The position numbers and the translations under genes are program-made. This document shows positions 35,729 through 49,562 of a stretch of 64,000 nucleotides of DNA, in pieces. Positions within the stretch are counted from its first letter, which is position 1, and each line of letters opens with the position of its first letter. The notes below the pieces were generated by a model that did not search any database, was not told where the DNA came from, and was given only the letters and a program-made list of their open reading frames with translations. The DNA comes from Antedon mediterranea (lineage: Eukaryota; Echinodermata; Crinoidea; Comatulida; Antedonidae): NCBI RefSeq assembly GCF_964355755.1, contig NC_092671.1:10179001-10243000 (forward strand), written 5' to 3'.

Positions 35729-38700
35729 CTATAATTATCCATTTAAAAAATCTAAAACTGTTTTTATCAATACAAACAATAAACATACATTTTCCCTATA
35801 GGAAATTATAAACATGGAAATACTGGAACAAGTCATCCACTAGTGGCTGGTACAATAATTTTAAATCATGATATTGTCTTTTCTTGCACAGTACCGTAAG
35901 CAATATTATATATAGGCCTACGCTACCGGTAGAATATATTTAGTCTTCGTAAATATGTAATAAAATCTGTAAACATTCCAGTACCAACTTCCAAATTGTG
36001 CTACCGTGGATTGTCGAAGCGTAACGAGCCGAAAAACTAAACACTATATAAAGCCTATATACAACATACACAGAACAGTTTGAAAAATAGTATTTCTGAA
36101 AGTTTTTGTTTTCAAGGATTTTACATTTAAATATAGTCATTAGAGGAGAATGTTCTTCATTTTAATCGTCTGTACTGTATTGTGTTTACCATTGGAAGAT
36201 TCCCTCTCACATAACTTAAATAAAACAATCACACGCAACGTATGCAGTCAAACGCACTTGTTAAACATATTGGTGTTAGTTATACAACCAAACACATAAT
36301 ATGTAGCAGTCAAAAACAAATATATACGTATATTGTTCAACAATTATTCAAGAGGGAACATTTATTATTTTTCGGAGTCGAATAGAAAAAGTAGAAAGGT
36401 CTAAAATGTAGAGACACACACAGTGAATAGTCGTAGCCGAATTTTGACCCACGACTATAAGGATAAAAGATTTAGTTAAAATAACCAGGTACTGAATTCG
36501 AATAAAAGGTACGTCTGAAACCAAGAGGCAGTTCCATGGTTTTCGTAATTCTCTAATCATTCATGTAATCGTATGCATATTTTAGTAATACGCCACAACA
36601 ATTGGCCTTTTGTTGAGATGTCAAATTAAGTGAGATTTAACTCTACAATGCCCCAGGAGAAACTCACAAAGAGTGGCATCAGTACAAAAGTCTCTAATCA
36701 GTGCAATTCTATGCACAGATTTTCATTCAGAATGAAAAGTAAAGAGAAGAAAAAAATGGTTCAATGGTTGTAATGGGTTTAGTTTTGTAGGCGGTGCACC
36801 GCAGTGGCGGTTAAATGTTGCGTATAACGTGCACTTTCAGACATACAATATTCAGTTACGATGCACATCTTTAACCCTAACATCCTGGTTCTATTATATA
36901 CATCACCTATTTCCTACAACGTGAAATGCTAACTATAATCTCCAAATGTTCAATACAATATAGAGCATTTCAACAACAAAATTTAAAACTAAAATGTAGA
37001 CGGTACTAGCTGTATAATTACTGTGAATTTATTACGTGTAATATTACATTTTGTAATTTTGATGTTTCAATCAACTTCAATTAAAATTGTTACTAAGGTT
37101 TTGGTCAAAATTCAGAGGACAATTTTTATTAAAATTATAATTTTGTTCTGTTCTTGTCACGATTTTACGATTAAAGTATAGAAACTTCTCTTAAACGACC
37201 AGAAACGGTCAGGGTCTGTAAAAAACAGCAATATAAAAAACATCCAATTCTCAGTCCTGTATCTCCACATAATTATGACAATATCTGTCTGTAACATGCA
37301 TATTCCAGAATACAATGTTACGTTGTACTGTACAGTACGATATGGTTTATAATGGCCTGATACACGCGTCATATGTGATACATAATGTAACAATGTATCA
37401 CGGAATTTGCATATGATACTGTAGATAGTATCTGGAATCGGCTAATATAAGACCGGTTCAAATAGAGGTCTATCGTTTGAAAGGCGCATGTCTTTGAAGT
37501 GTCGCTTTTACCTTTGAAATCAAAATTATCAAAATATTTTACAGATTAATTGAACCAAAAAGAAGCCACGTGACTTTGTAAGTATTTATTATAGTTATCC
37601 CATAGATCAACTCTATTTGGTTTTTAAGTCGGATTTGTAGGTGCATTTTTGTTAAGCTTACTTAAGCCGACTTATCAGCCATGGCTAAACCCTATCAAAT
37701 GACCCATTTTTTAAATTTTTTTAAATTAATATATATATTCTTGTCAAATTCTGACATCGATGTAGGGTTACAGATTATAACGTGAATTCTTAAAATGCAG
37801 TAATATTTAACTTTTTCCTTTTGGGCAATTCGTTCATTTCTCGTATAGAGGCCTACAATCAGAGTTTTATAAAACAAAAATTCGATACTATTCAAAATTT
37901 GAATTAAAATAAATATTCAATTACTCCATTTTCTTTTAATCAAAATTATATTTGAACTGACGTATTTTGTCAATGAAAGACATTTTTATATCGACTCCTA
38001 TGAAAAAAAAACCACTTTCGAAGGAACATGCAGAAAAAGAAGCGTTTGTTTTCGTTCTTTCTTTCTTTTTGTTTAGAGTTTCAATGTTATAACATGCCAT
38101 AACGTCCATATATAAGAAGTTGCATCAAATGGTTTTGTTTCATTACATATTTTCTTTTGATTTTTCCGAATTTGTTTGCTTTTGATACAAGTGTAATATT
38201 TATTGTATTATATAAATGGCCTTACTACGCATTGGAAGGCCTCCATGGGTATGGATCCCTTTATTGGATTCGCGAAAATAACATGTACTTTAGGACTAGA
38301 ATTGGGTACTGTAGGCTGTATTTGTTTCCAATTGATCGAGTAAAGGACCAATATTTATGGGGACTCACCTGTCGTTTAAACCATTGTATTAAATGTTGTC
38401 TATGTACTTTTGATCTCAAGGGTCACAGGAAGACAGTTCATGAAATAATGGGTTATTCACAGCTATACAATTGCCCTACACAATGAATGATCTATCCAAC
38501 ATACAATACTAATATTATATGATCAGTTCGGTGGCCTAATATGTATTTGGGAGGGTGGTGGGTTGTGGGTGGTGCGTGCGTGTGTGGCTGTCATCATCTT
38601 TCATTTGGTTTAGTCAATCTTTGTATTGAAATAACCTCGACCTTTACGTTCTATTGTGTAATAGATGCGAAGAAAGTATTAATTTATTAGTGTCAAAAAA

Positions 38701-40740
38701 ACTCCCGGCAAATCACCTATCAAAGAACTCCAGCTCAATGACAAGATGACAAAAGGCGTCGTGCTCAGTTGAGTTGTATAAATGTGATATCTCAACACCA
38801 TTGCCACGCGCTGCTGCATCACGACCGAAAAATAGGAGCTTAGTTGTGGCACGCGTTATATTAAAATAATGGTAGAGGATATGGTATGTGGCGCGCATTA
38901 TCAAATATAAATACTCGTACGCTCAGTACTACAGCAAAGATATACCACAAGTTCGTTCGTTCGAAAGACAAGTAGTAGCAGCACATTTTGTACTAAAGCA
39001 GAACTAAAACTGAAACAAATTTTCCAGAATTTAACCAACGATTGAAAACGGTAACGGAACTTTGCCTGAACCAAAATAGATAGAAGGAATGATTTCCTCT
39101 CATATTAATATAATTTGCCATTAAACTTATCAAAGACGACGAAAACCAAATATCACTTACGTCTAAACAAAATGAACTACTGCTCAGCCTAACCTCAGCC
39201 TTAAAAATATATAATGTACAATTATCAACGACATTTAAGATTTGACGGAGGGCAAGGAGTGGTGTTCCTTTAAATTTCATATGTAATCAATGATTTTGAT
39301 TGCTTTGATGCGTAAGGTTATACAATATAACCTATAATAACTAAGGCTAAATACATCTCTAGCACCTAGTGAAGGTGAAATATTTTGTTTTGAGGAGCAC
39401 GTGCCCAGAAGGACGGTAACGAACCAGAAAATAACAAGGCCCACACGATTAACGCGCAACAATCGAGGCCACTAGGGGTGTGTGCTAGAGGTTTAGCTAA
39501 GATGAATTTCATTTCAATGTATTGTTCTACACTAAACCTTTTCGCCAATGGGAATAACAAACCACCATTCTACCTGGCCATGATTTTCCTAATCTATGAT
39601 TATACAATACGTTTTGTATTATGATGCCGTCAAAACAAATTTTCAAGCGATTATGCGTATTCGATTATCAACAGAGTCATAACAGTATTGGCCATAGAGA
39701 AACTGAATAAAATTATGTTTTATTACTGAACCAGATATTTTATAATCAATATAATTCATCTATATATGATCATTTGATACAAAAAAGATTTCGTTTGACA
39801 GAACTGTATTTAATATGTATTATGATTCACGGTGTTGAGTGGAACAATATCAGTTTCATATTATTAAACATCTGATTCCAATATCCCACACTTCGTATTA
39901 ACGAGTACCATAAGACTATGTCTGCGAAACGTTTATTTCAAGTCGAACTTTTAAAATGTATCTAAATTACCTTAAGACAAAGAGAGCATTTTTGTGTGAC
40001 GATATAGAGGGCGTGCTATAAGTAACTTATGCAAATTAGTACTAACTATTCGCTTTTCTGTTTACCGGATGTTAATATTATTTACTACTGGTACCGTACT
40101 CCTGGCAAACTTTAATAACTTATTAATTATCATGCATACAAGACCGGATCGCACAAAGTATGTAATTGATTCCACGAGGTGTTCAGCATGTGGTGGGCGC
40201 TTCATGGTTTTAATCGAATTCCATGTTACCAAATCTTACCAACATCATCCTAACGCTTGATTCACACGGACACGCAGCAAGTAATTTGACCAATCACGAC
40301 GCGATGGACCATCTGAATTTTAATTGATACGTTTCTTAAAGCAAAATCCCAATCGTATCTTTTGAAATAAGTATCGCTTTGCTGATAATTAGCAAATTAT
40401 AATTTCAATATTTTTTTAAGAAATTCATATTTGATCGACAGTGTCGTCATATTATATTATACATTATATTAATAATATTTGATCTAAAGCAACTTATTCT
40501 GTAAAGGGTTAAGGTCATCTACTTAACCTATTACGTCACCGGATTAACTAATGAAGTTTCACTTGCGCGTACATCCTATACGCATGCTCGTAAAGAGTAA
40601 TTTTGAAAAGTGTACGTTTAATATGAATTGAGAGAAGGGTTCATGCCTTGTTCTAATGTCTGGTTATACCCATTGACAACCGCAGTGTTGTTGTAGGTTC
40701 TGCGTTGAATAAATTACGAACCGTAAAAATCTATTTCTAT
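35729..40740. other. Gene-free spacer
   Basis: AT-rich DNA. The longest frame (38157-38486) starts at TTG, has no recognisable domain and is of a length expected by chance. No repeats beyond simple A/T tracts were picked out. Confidence 0.5.
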
Positions 40741-41005
40741 TTTAGGTGGCCTAACATTGGTTATCCTTCCACATATATTTGAACATACCCCAATCAAACA
40801 AACAATGAAGGAAACTAACAGGAAAGTAAAACGACCCGTAGGAAGACCAAGAAATAACTGGATGAATCAAATAAAGAAAGACTTACAAGGACTAGTAGAC
40901 ACTAACACAATAACAAACCATCCTGCCATAAACAGAAAAAAATGGAAACAAATTGTGGAAAGCGTAATGTCGGAAGACGGAAAACGTTAACAACAACAAC
41001 AACAT
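40741..41005 (+). pseudogene. LINE endonuclease/reverse transcriptase C-terminal fragment
   Basis: A frame ending at 40990 encodes KRPVGRPRNNWMNQIKKDL and then INRKKWKQIVESVM. This is the typical GRPR..W...IK.DL and RKKW..I motif pair at the C-terminus of many non-LTR retrotransposon polyproteins. The stop is followed directly by an AAC trinucleotide run (to about 41005), a usual LINE 3' tail. It is a dead 5'-truncated insertion of about 250 bp. Confidence 0.8.
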
Positions 41006-44000
41006 ATACTTGAAAATGAATATATTTTTCAAATTTTATTATTACAATTAATTAGAATTTTTTAAATTATTATTATTATTAAAGCTATATATTCTATCCT
41101 ATTATTAGCCGGAGAAAACAATAATGAGGTTGAAGACAACATGTCACTGTCAAAGAGGCAAATATGGCACAGTAAACCAAGTTTTTATTTCGACCTTATT
41201 ATGCTTTTCAGTCAATTCTCTTTTTTTTCTAAAGATTATGTAATCGTTGTTTTTTTAATGACAATCTATTCATAATAGAATCAGCATAATTCAATTATGG
41301 AATCATGTCAAAGATATAATTATTTTGACAACAGAATATGCCTACGCCGCCCTTCTTCATCCGTCGTGTCTACAAAGAAATTAAAACTATTGTTTCATAT
41401 AATAAATAACATAAATGATTAAATTAAACAAAGATAAAAAGTCAAGGATGAAAAATGCAATTAACTAATTCGCACATTGTATTGTTGGTTTGGTTATAAT
41501 AACATTTATTAGAGCCTACTACTACGATTAGGCCTCCTATACTTTTATTTAGGATGTTTTCTTTGACTCGAATTAATCAAATCTACTGTACTAAACACAC
41601 CAGATTCGAAGTGCTGTATCTCCACAAACTATCTATTTCCGAGGTATATCATAGGAAAATTCGGTAATATAGCATCTCATTCATATCACATGTAGTGCCT
41701 TGTAGTATCATGGAAGGTTAGGTTAATACTTAGATACATGTGGAACACATGTGATGTTGTATTACCAAATATTGCTATGATACTATATTGCTATACCTAT
41801 ATTAATACTTTACTGGAATAACCAATCTGAACAGAGTTGGAATTTATGGGTTTATACCCGTGTACCACAATGAAGTAAACTATAAACTGGAGATGGGCTA
41901 ATACTCTAGTGTGTGGGGCTTATATTCGAATTAATACTGAATTGTGAACATAAATTCTCATCAAAAAATGTGCAGGACCAGTTTTTAAAAATCGTCTTTT
42001 ATTGCACCTTTCTAATCTATTTTCTACTATATTTTAGGCCTATTTAGTTTTGGAACTTTTCTAGTCTAACAATGTTCGATTAGTGTATTATACAGTGTGT
42101 TTGCAATGTTCTCAGTCACAGTATTTATAGGTCAAAAGTTTATATCGTGAACAGGCAACCGTCTATTCTTGATATAAAAAGACAAATAATTTCCTTAAGC
42201 TATCGCCAAACTGTAACAACTTTGGTCGTCTTTAAAATCACACCAACCCTATTGTTAATGGGTGCAGGTGTTTTTCTATTGAAGTACCGCCAAAGTCATA
42301 GACTTAACCTACCTTATAAACCCGAGGACGGGACAATGCTGTTTTTATAGTACATTTTATCTATATGCGCAAGGATTAAATCGAACCTTTAAGAGTTTTC
42401 TTTTAAAGCTACTTTCTGTTATGTTATATCTAAAAGCCTTTTTAAGGTTACACTACTGAATATTTCATTCCCTATTTTACTCAACACCTCGACAGTTTAA
42501 ATCCGTTTATAATTCTGTATGAATGATTAGGTTAGCATACTTATGTTACACTCATCCCTATTTCCCCGTATACATCAGAATGGTAATATAATAATTTATG
42601 GCACGTCAAACTGGTAAAATATAACCCTTCATTAACTTAGCCCACTTAACCTTCTACAAATCATCAATTAATGAACAAGTTGAACAAAGTGTACCGTGTT
42701 AATAAATGATATGAGCGAAAAAATGTACTGTGAAATTATGCTGATTTATGAATTATAACATAAGGAGTTAGGTTAGGCCTCTGGGAATGTATTACATTTT
42801 CTATATAACATAAATATACCAAAGTTGGTAAAATTAAACCACTGTTCGTAAGTTAAACAAACACCACATAATTCAAACTTTAAAGTTTGTAAAGTTAATT
42901 TAATATTTCTGGAACTTACTGTAATAAAATGATCATGTTATATTGCATATATTGTCAACATATAGTACTGTATAGCATTTCGTAGGTAAGAGTGGGTACA
43001 GAAATCAGTTTGACCAGTGTCATTTTGACGGGCGCGTCAAATTTTGTCTCCGGACGAATAGCAAAAATGGACATTTATAAGCTGCACCTCATCTTTGGAC
43101 TTTAAGCTGCACCTTCCCCTTCATCTTACCCCCTACCTTGCTATCGAAACTGGGTCAATTATATCGGAACCTAGTCACTATCAAAATGGTGACACTTCTA
43201 ATAATAACGAACATATCCCCGTGTTCCTGTGTTACAATGCAGATGACATGTAAGAATGCTAGCACTTCATAATGCAAAACATAATATCAACGGAAATTAG
43301 CCGGAAACGGCTATTCACACGAATACAGAATATCCAAGGCTACTGGCACGTTTAACTCACAGAAACAAAAAGACATTACACTAACAACTTGACAAGTGAG
43401 AGAATAAAGATTTAAGATTAATTTAAGCTTAAGCAAGCTACTCGACGTTTGGTAATTTAAGCAACATGTTGAGAATGATATCACAAAGGTAGTACTTGCA
43501 ATGTCATCCTTACATAAAGAGTTTTGTTCAATAAAACTTCTGGCAACGTCACACAGATAATGATATTTTTTGATAAGTCATAATGTAGGCTACTGTTCGT
43601 TGAGAGTTTTCTCAGACGGGATTTTCGTTATAACTCTAATAATAACAATGCATGTGTTCTGATTTCCTCACCATGATAAGTACAAAATTTCTTTTATAAA
43701 TGTTTTGTTATACTATTATACCGCACCTTAAAAGTTAGTATTGCGCATCAATGAAATAGTATAGGGACTACAGTAGTAATTGTAACCGTAATATAAGTAT
43801 TCCGTGCAGTTACTAATAATACTGTGAACTTGAAGTATACATTTATGATTTTTGAATAATTAATTTATAATTTCCTATAATCTATTTTAAAATAATTAAG
43901 TTTCCTTTTTGTCTTCTCAAATCCCAAAAGCATTTTTAAAACAGATAACCAGATAAGCATTTTTAATTGTAGTTATTTTCAACTCATTTTTTTCTTTTTT

Positions 44001-47000
44001 TTAAATCGATATACATTTCCAGAAATGTATGTTTTAATTTGGAAATATTGTTATTTCTAAGATTTAGGATTGTGTTTAAAAAAATGAAAAATAGAAAACT
44101 AATTTTGGTTTGTTTCTTTCATAGTTTGTTTCAGTTTTTTTTTATTCGAGATTTAAACCATCGGACGTGTTTTATATTTCAACGTATTTTTTCAAACACA
44201 ACATAACTTCATTGCCGTATGAAACTGAATTGCGAAAACAAGGCTTAAAACTGACTAAAATCTTTAAAGAAATAAGCCTAAATTACACTTTATTAATTAA
44301 TTTTATTAAGACTAACATTCTCATTTTCATTGCACATTGTTTCAGAAACTTACTATTAATGTTATCTTATCTTCCAACTTATCGGATACTTAATAAAGAA
44401 CGAATACATTAATGGTTACCTTGATATATATCCGTAATCTCGGTTTGAGGTCCTTTAACTTGCATGGAATCTGTGGATTGCTTCGGGGTGGTGTGTTCGA
44501 TATTCATTCTGTAAAGTATACATCTTGTTTTTGTATTAACCTGAAGAAATCAAGAACAAATTATTTTCAAAGATTTAAAATAATTCAGATATTTGGAGCC
44601 GATCGCACGAGTATGCCTCCTGAATATCGTAATTAAGTAATCTGACCGCTGAGCCTGGACTCAATTGTAAACAATCACTATTAATTTATTCTAATTCAGT
44701 TACAGTTATTCCTGTAGGCCTGCCAGAAAATACATTAATTTAAACTTTTAGAGCGACTAATTTTGAATTGGAGTGACCAATAAGTTAGCAAATCTTTCAA
44801 ATTTTCTTTTAAAAATAAGATATTATAGAAATGTTCTGTAGAGAAAGTGTAGAGGAGAAAACAAAAGAGGAAAAAAAAAACAACATTTCAGTACATTATT
44901 AAAAATAATATATATTAAACGTCTCTCATCCGTCATTTTAGAAAATTCATACAATTAGTTGTTATATAATTTGTAAAAGGCATTCAGACACGTTTTACAC
45001 TTATTGTTTATATTATTCATATTTCAACAAGAGTTTTAAAAGGAAAACTTACACAAAATTAAATTTAACTGAATTAAAGGTCTATTTTTAAACTAGAAGA
45101 TTTGAAGTATTACCAGACAAGGCATTACCAGATATCCAATCAAAACGCAGCAAAAAATAATGCAAATTATAGGCAAGATTGTTGCGTCTGGTCCCTTATT
45201 TGGATTTACAATAATACACATTGGTTTTACAAAACCGCAATTTTTATGGAAGTAAACATAAATGATGTATAATTTCCCATGATACTTGTATCAAAAATAT
45301 GAACCTGCTAGTTTAACAGGCGATTAATCAATCCCAAAGTGATCAGTAAATTGAATAGGGATAATGTGACATCCTTTGTTACATTCAAGTTGAACGCTTT
45401 TGGCATAAATAACAGGTAATAATTATTAAAATTGTATGATATCTTAAGTACATACATGCAATTATATAAATAGTCGTGTAGCAGTGGGACGTAATCAATC
45501 AGTATGTTCTTAAAAGTAAAATAACGAAAATACAAAACCATTCCATCAAGTACAAACAAACAGTAACTTGTATACAACAAACAGCAGCAGTAATAAAAAA
45601 AAGATGTGAACACTGATAACTGAACCAAAGAATGTGACTTCAGATAGGATTGTTCTTTGAGAATCTTTAGTCAATATATCAAAAATTTCCCATGCTCTTA
45701 ACGTTACCTTTTACTGTTTCATAATTATAACACGTACAAAACTAAATGTATAACAGAATGATAGAGTTTAATGTTCATGAAACCAACACAAAATGTATAT
45801 TCTTAGTATAATGATAGATATAGCCTAACTATAAATATTACTCGCTATTTTGATGCTTAAAATTAAGTCGAAGTCATTGTACCTCATGAGCATATCGCGA
45901 CTACGTGGAAATGCCTCTCTCATCTCTCATGGGGTATCATAATTAACAATAACACTCGGTAGAATTAAATTTTAATTTATTTTCCCACATAACGATCTAA
46001 AATAAGAAGAAAATAGGCCCTACATTATGCTATATTAGGAAGGTGTTGGCTATTATTGAATTAGCAAAACAAGTCAGAACAAAGTGTCCCTGATCGAGTT
46101 AGAATTATGAGAAGAAAAGATCGTACATTATACAGCACTTCCGAATGCGACTCAAAAAGTGTTGACATTTTATTGAGATATCCTTTGACTAACAACTATA
46201 TTTTTGTGTGAAGTTGTTTTAAATACATTTAAAAATTGTAATTATGTAAAATATTATTTTAAACTCATTGGAACAATTAGCCACTTATTGCCATCGTAAG
46301 AGGTAATATGTTCAGTTTCCATGGAAGTTCTAAATTAGTTAGTTTGCCACCTTCTTCACATTATACAGAATACTCGCATGCCAAATTGCCAACCAATTTT
46401 ACCCGCTTGAACAAATCAATAAGCTTTCTTCAAAATTGATTAATATATTATTGTTAATGTAAAAACCGGTTTGTTCCAACTATGATCTTCGATTAAAAAA
46501 TTACAGTTGTAATAAAACGGAAAGTGTTAGTGCTTTAACGCAATGTGTTCAAATGTGGTGATAGGAGTTAATCACTGAACGCGTTTTCCCAACCAGGCAA
46601 CTGGTCTTTTCATTGACTGATGCCTAGTCAAAAACCTTTTGTAATCTCCTACAAAGAAATATGGATTTTAGCACTTTTAGTGGATAGACGACTGAAGTAG
46701 TACATTTAAACGTGTTGCAGGTCTGGTTAAATATTGCAATTTTCCCACGTCTGAGTATATTCCTTTTTGTATGTGGGAATTACTACGGTCGAACAGCCCT
46801 CGCGGAGCAAAGTACAGAAGACCCGACAAGGGTACCAGAGTTCCTTCATCGGTTCGACAAGACTATAACAACGTAAGGCCTGAGTACCATATAACATATA
46901 CTTTGGCTATGGAGGTCCTCAATGCTTTGACCAGATATTACAACGCTTTATATTTCAAATTCAGTCAATTTTAACAAGTTTAAAGTAACTTTATAAATGA

Positions 47001-47283
47001 GCCAGAGGTCATTGTACTGTCATTAAAGGTTCCGATTTCAGATACACGTCCTAAAACTTCTCCTGAAGCAATTATTATATTGTTTGATTGAAGATAAGCG
47101 TTCATTCAAAGTTCGCACCTTTTCGGTTTTTTAACATTATAGGCTATATAGCAAAATTGTATTAGGAGAAAATTATCCACTTATACGAAAATAATTTCCT
47201 CATTTAAATGTAAAGCAGGTAAACGAAATGTTGAAATATACGAAAGCCGTCAAGTATATCCCACACTTTTAAAGCCTTAACTA
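41006..47283. other. Gene-free spacer
   Basis: AT-rich intergenic sequence. A short GC-richer island with coding-like frames lies at 46751-46876 (listed separately). No other exon or repeat family was recognised. Confidence 0.5.
46751..46876 (+). other. Coding-like island with donor site, unassigned
   Basis: A compositional island in which all three forward frames are open. One frame of 41 codons reads NYYGRTALAEQSTEDPTR and then VPEFLHRFDKTITT before TAA. Another frame carries an ATG at 46771. Near the end, ACAAC|GTAAGG at 46872/46873 is a good splice donor. It could be a lone exon or a retroelement scrap. No family was recognised. Confidence 0.2.
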
Positions 47284-47316
47284 CTACTTATTATTATTAT
47301 TATTATTATTATTATT

Positions 47317-47347
<31 letters not shown>

Positions 47348-47377
47348 GTAGTAGTATTATTATGATTATTATTATTA
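47284..47377 (+). repeat. TTA trinucleotide microsatellite
   Basis: About 30 TTA/ATT units with a few interruptions (TAGTG, TAGTAG, TGA). Confidence 0.98.
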
Positions 47378-49137
47378 GCAATTCATTTAAAGGTCTAAAT
47401 TAGCAATGCCTGTAAAGACCTAAATGAGCAAATCCATGCCAAATACCACCACTAAGTATTTGGCACCATATCTAACTAATTAGCCCGAGGGATCGTGCGT
47501 TACAGAAAAATATAACCTGCCAATGTTGAATTTTATTCAAACAAACAATATATAATGAAAATAAATAATCAATTAAAAATATTGACAATACTTTTTAAAT
47601 CGTTCGTTATATACGGGATATTGCATAACATACGAGATTATCTCATCTTTCTTATTAAATTATTTCAGTTTTTATGCATGGACGTTTTCTCTCTTTCCGA
47701 AATAAAGTATAACCCTTCCTTTTGGGACACTATTGTTCGTGAAAAGCGGAAATGTATGTTTTAACACAACGGTCAACGCACATTCAGGGGACACTCCATA
47801 TTAAGAGGACACTTTGTTGGCTGGTTTACTATATAAAGACTACATAGGCCTACCGTACTGTATTGCTTCTAAAAAACTGTCAATACGTCAAATTGTGATT
47901 ATCAAGGCCAATACTTCTAATGTAGGTCACACAATCTGGCTTTTGTGTTCATAAAGTTTATCTTAAAATCTCGCAAAGATTTTAATTGATTTTTTTTTCA
48001 AAAATTATGATTACGGTAATTCGAAATCTCTATTTTAGTACAGTTAACATTATATACTTGATTCGGGGATTTCCTTAAAAGAAACCTTCTAACAAAGGAC
48101 CTTTGGATGAATGCATGACATACAAATGATCTTAAAGGTGTTTTTAACTAGCATACATTCGTTATAGTTCGATTCATTTGATAGTCTAAAAATAAACTTT
48201 TATTAGAAGCATTCTTGGAAATGTACAATTGTAATGATTGATACATACCGGTAGCAGATAGCTATATTTCTTTCCTTTGATTCTAAATGCAATTAAAATA
48301 TAGGGCCTACGTTAATACAAAATCCACACAATGTTAATCAATTGCAGTCGTTGTATATACGCCTACTTTAGAAAATACAGTAGAACCTTTTCCATCCCTA
48401 TTCAGTGGTGGGTTGGGGGGGAGGGAGCGGTTGAGGGGGGTTAAGAGGACACTTTCCTGTGAAATGTTTCCTAATCTCAATTTAAAAGGATACTTCGTTT
48501 GTTCTACTGTATTACTTTTTGTAACGGATGCAAATAAGTTTCTAAGTTACCGTAACAATTATTATAATGTTGGTGTCATAATGTGGTAGGCCTATAGTGT
48601 TGCGCCTGTGTTTATTCGTTGGAAGTCCTATCATTAATTATTCTATAAATGGAAAGGTTCCATTATTTTTTTAATAACTTGTGGAGAGTACATAGCGAAC
48701 CCATTGCACCTCTACCTTGACCTACACGTAACACCTGTAGCAATACCACGGGTGCTACGTAAATACTAGATCTCTACAATATTTGATGGTTTAAGTTACC
48801 TTAAACAAATACCTGTGTAACAGGTTGCTTTAACACTATTGTAACACTATAGAATTCCTTTAGATTGCACTTTGTTTATTCTACTGTTTTACGGGACATT
48901 GCATTAATCAGTGAATATGAATCAATCATAATTCCTCAACTTAACTATTATTGTTATACGCTCATGGCGTACGACCAACTGTTACATATCATAACTACAA
49001 TTATTTGTGTTATTGATTTCTAATTGATTGGTGTCAAGTTGCAATATTAAAATGTACAGTATGGACAATTTAATATCAAAGAACGCGCCAGTTTTCAAGT
49101 TATATGTCTATTACCAGGTATAGGTACGTTCATACTA

Positions 49138-49440
49138 AAGCTTGGTCCCACTAGGACGCAACGTAAGCTTGTTGACCAATGACAAGCGACAGTGCGAATA
49201 CTCCATTGCTTGTGATTGGTCAACTTACATAAGCTTGGTTCCCACTAGAACGTAACGCAAGGACGTCAACGCAACGCAAGTGTTTTAACCAATGACAAGC
49301 GAAGTTATAGACAGTTAGCAATCACAAGCGAATAAGCCATGATTGGTCAATTCACTTGCGTTGCGTTACGTCCTTGTGTTGCGTCGCTAGTGGGAACCAC
49401 GCTTTATGTTGCGTTACGTTCTTTGTGTTGCGTCTCTAGC
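49138..49440. mobile_element. MITE family 2, host copy interrupted by a second copy
   Basis: The left half (49138-49231) has AAGCTTGGTCCCACTAGGAC and the CCAATGACAAGCGACAGTGC hairpin centre. The right half (49405-49440) continues TTGCGTTACGTTC and CTTTGTGTTGCGTC. The halves are separated by a complete second copy. The outer right terminus is eroded. Confidence 0.8.
49232..49404. mobile_element. MITE family 2, nested full copy, TSD TA
   Basis: AGCTTGGTTCCCACTAGAAC opens the element and CGCTAGTGGGAACCACGCTT closes it. The interior reads CAACGCAAGTG and GACAAGCGAAG. TA on both sides (49230-49231 and 49405-49406) is the likely target duplication. Confidence 0.85.
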
Positions 49441-49461
49441 ATTAGACACGGAGAAAACTAT

Positions 49462-49562
49462 GGGCTACGTTACGTTTTTCGTTCACACGCATACGTGTTG
49501 TAATGAACCAGTGTGATTTTGGGTCATCTGACCGGAATCCAAGTTCAGTGTGAACGTAGCCT
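49462..49562. mobile_element. Small TIR element (about 100 bp)
   Basis: GGGCTACGTTACG and GTTCACAC on the left mirror GTGTGAACGTAGCC on the right. It abuts the family 2 cluster. The target duplication is unclear. Confidence 0.5.

Noticed and set aside
38157-38486. 109-codon frame
   Set aside because: It starts at TTG, has no domain or splice context, and its length is expected by chance in 64 kb of this composition.
45308-45628. 106-codon minus-strand frame
   Set aside because: Low-complexity hydrophobic sequence from AT-rich DNA, with no family likeness.
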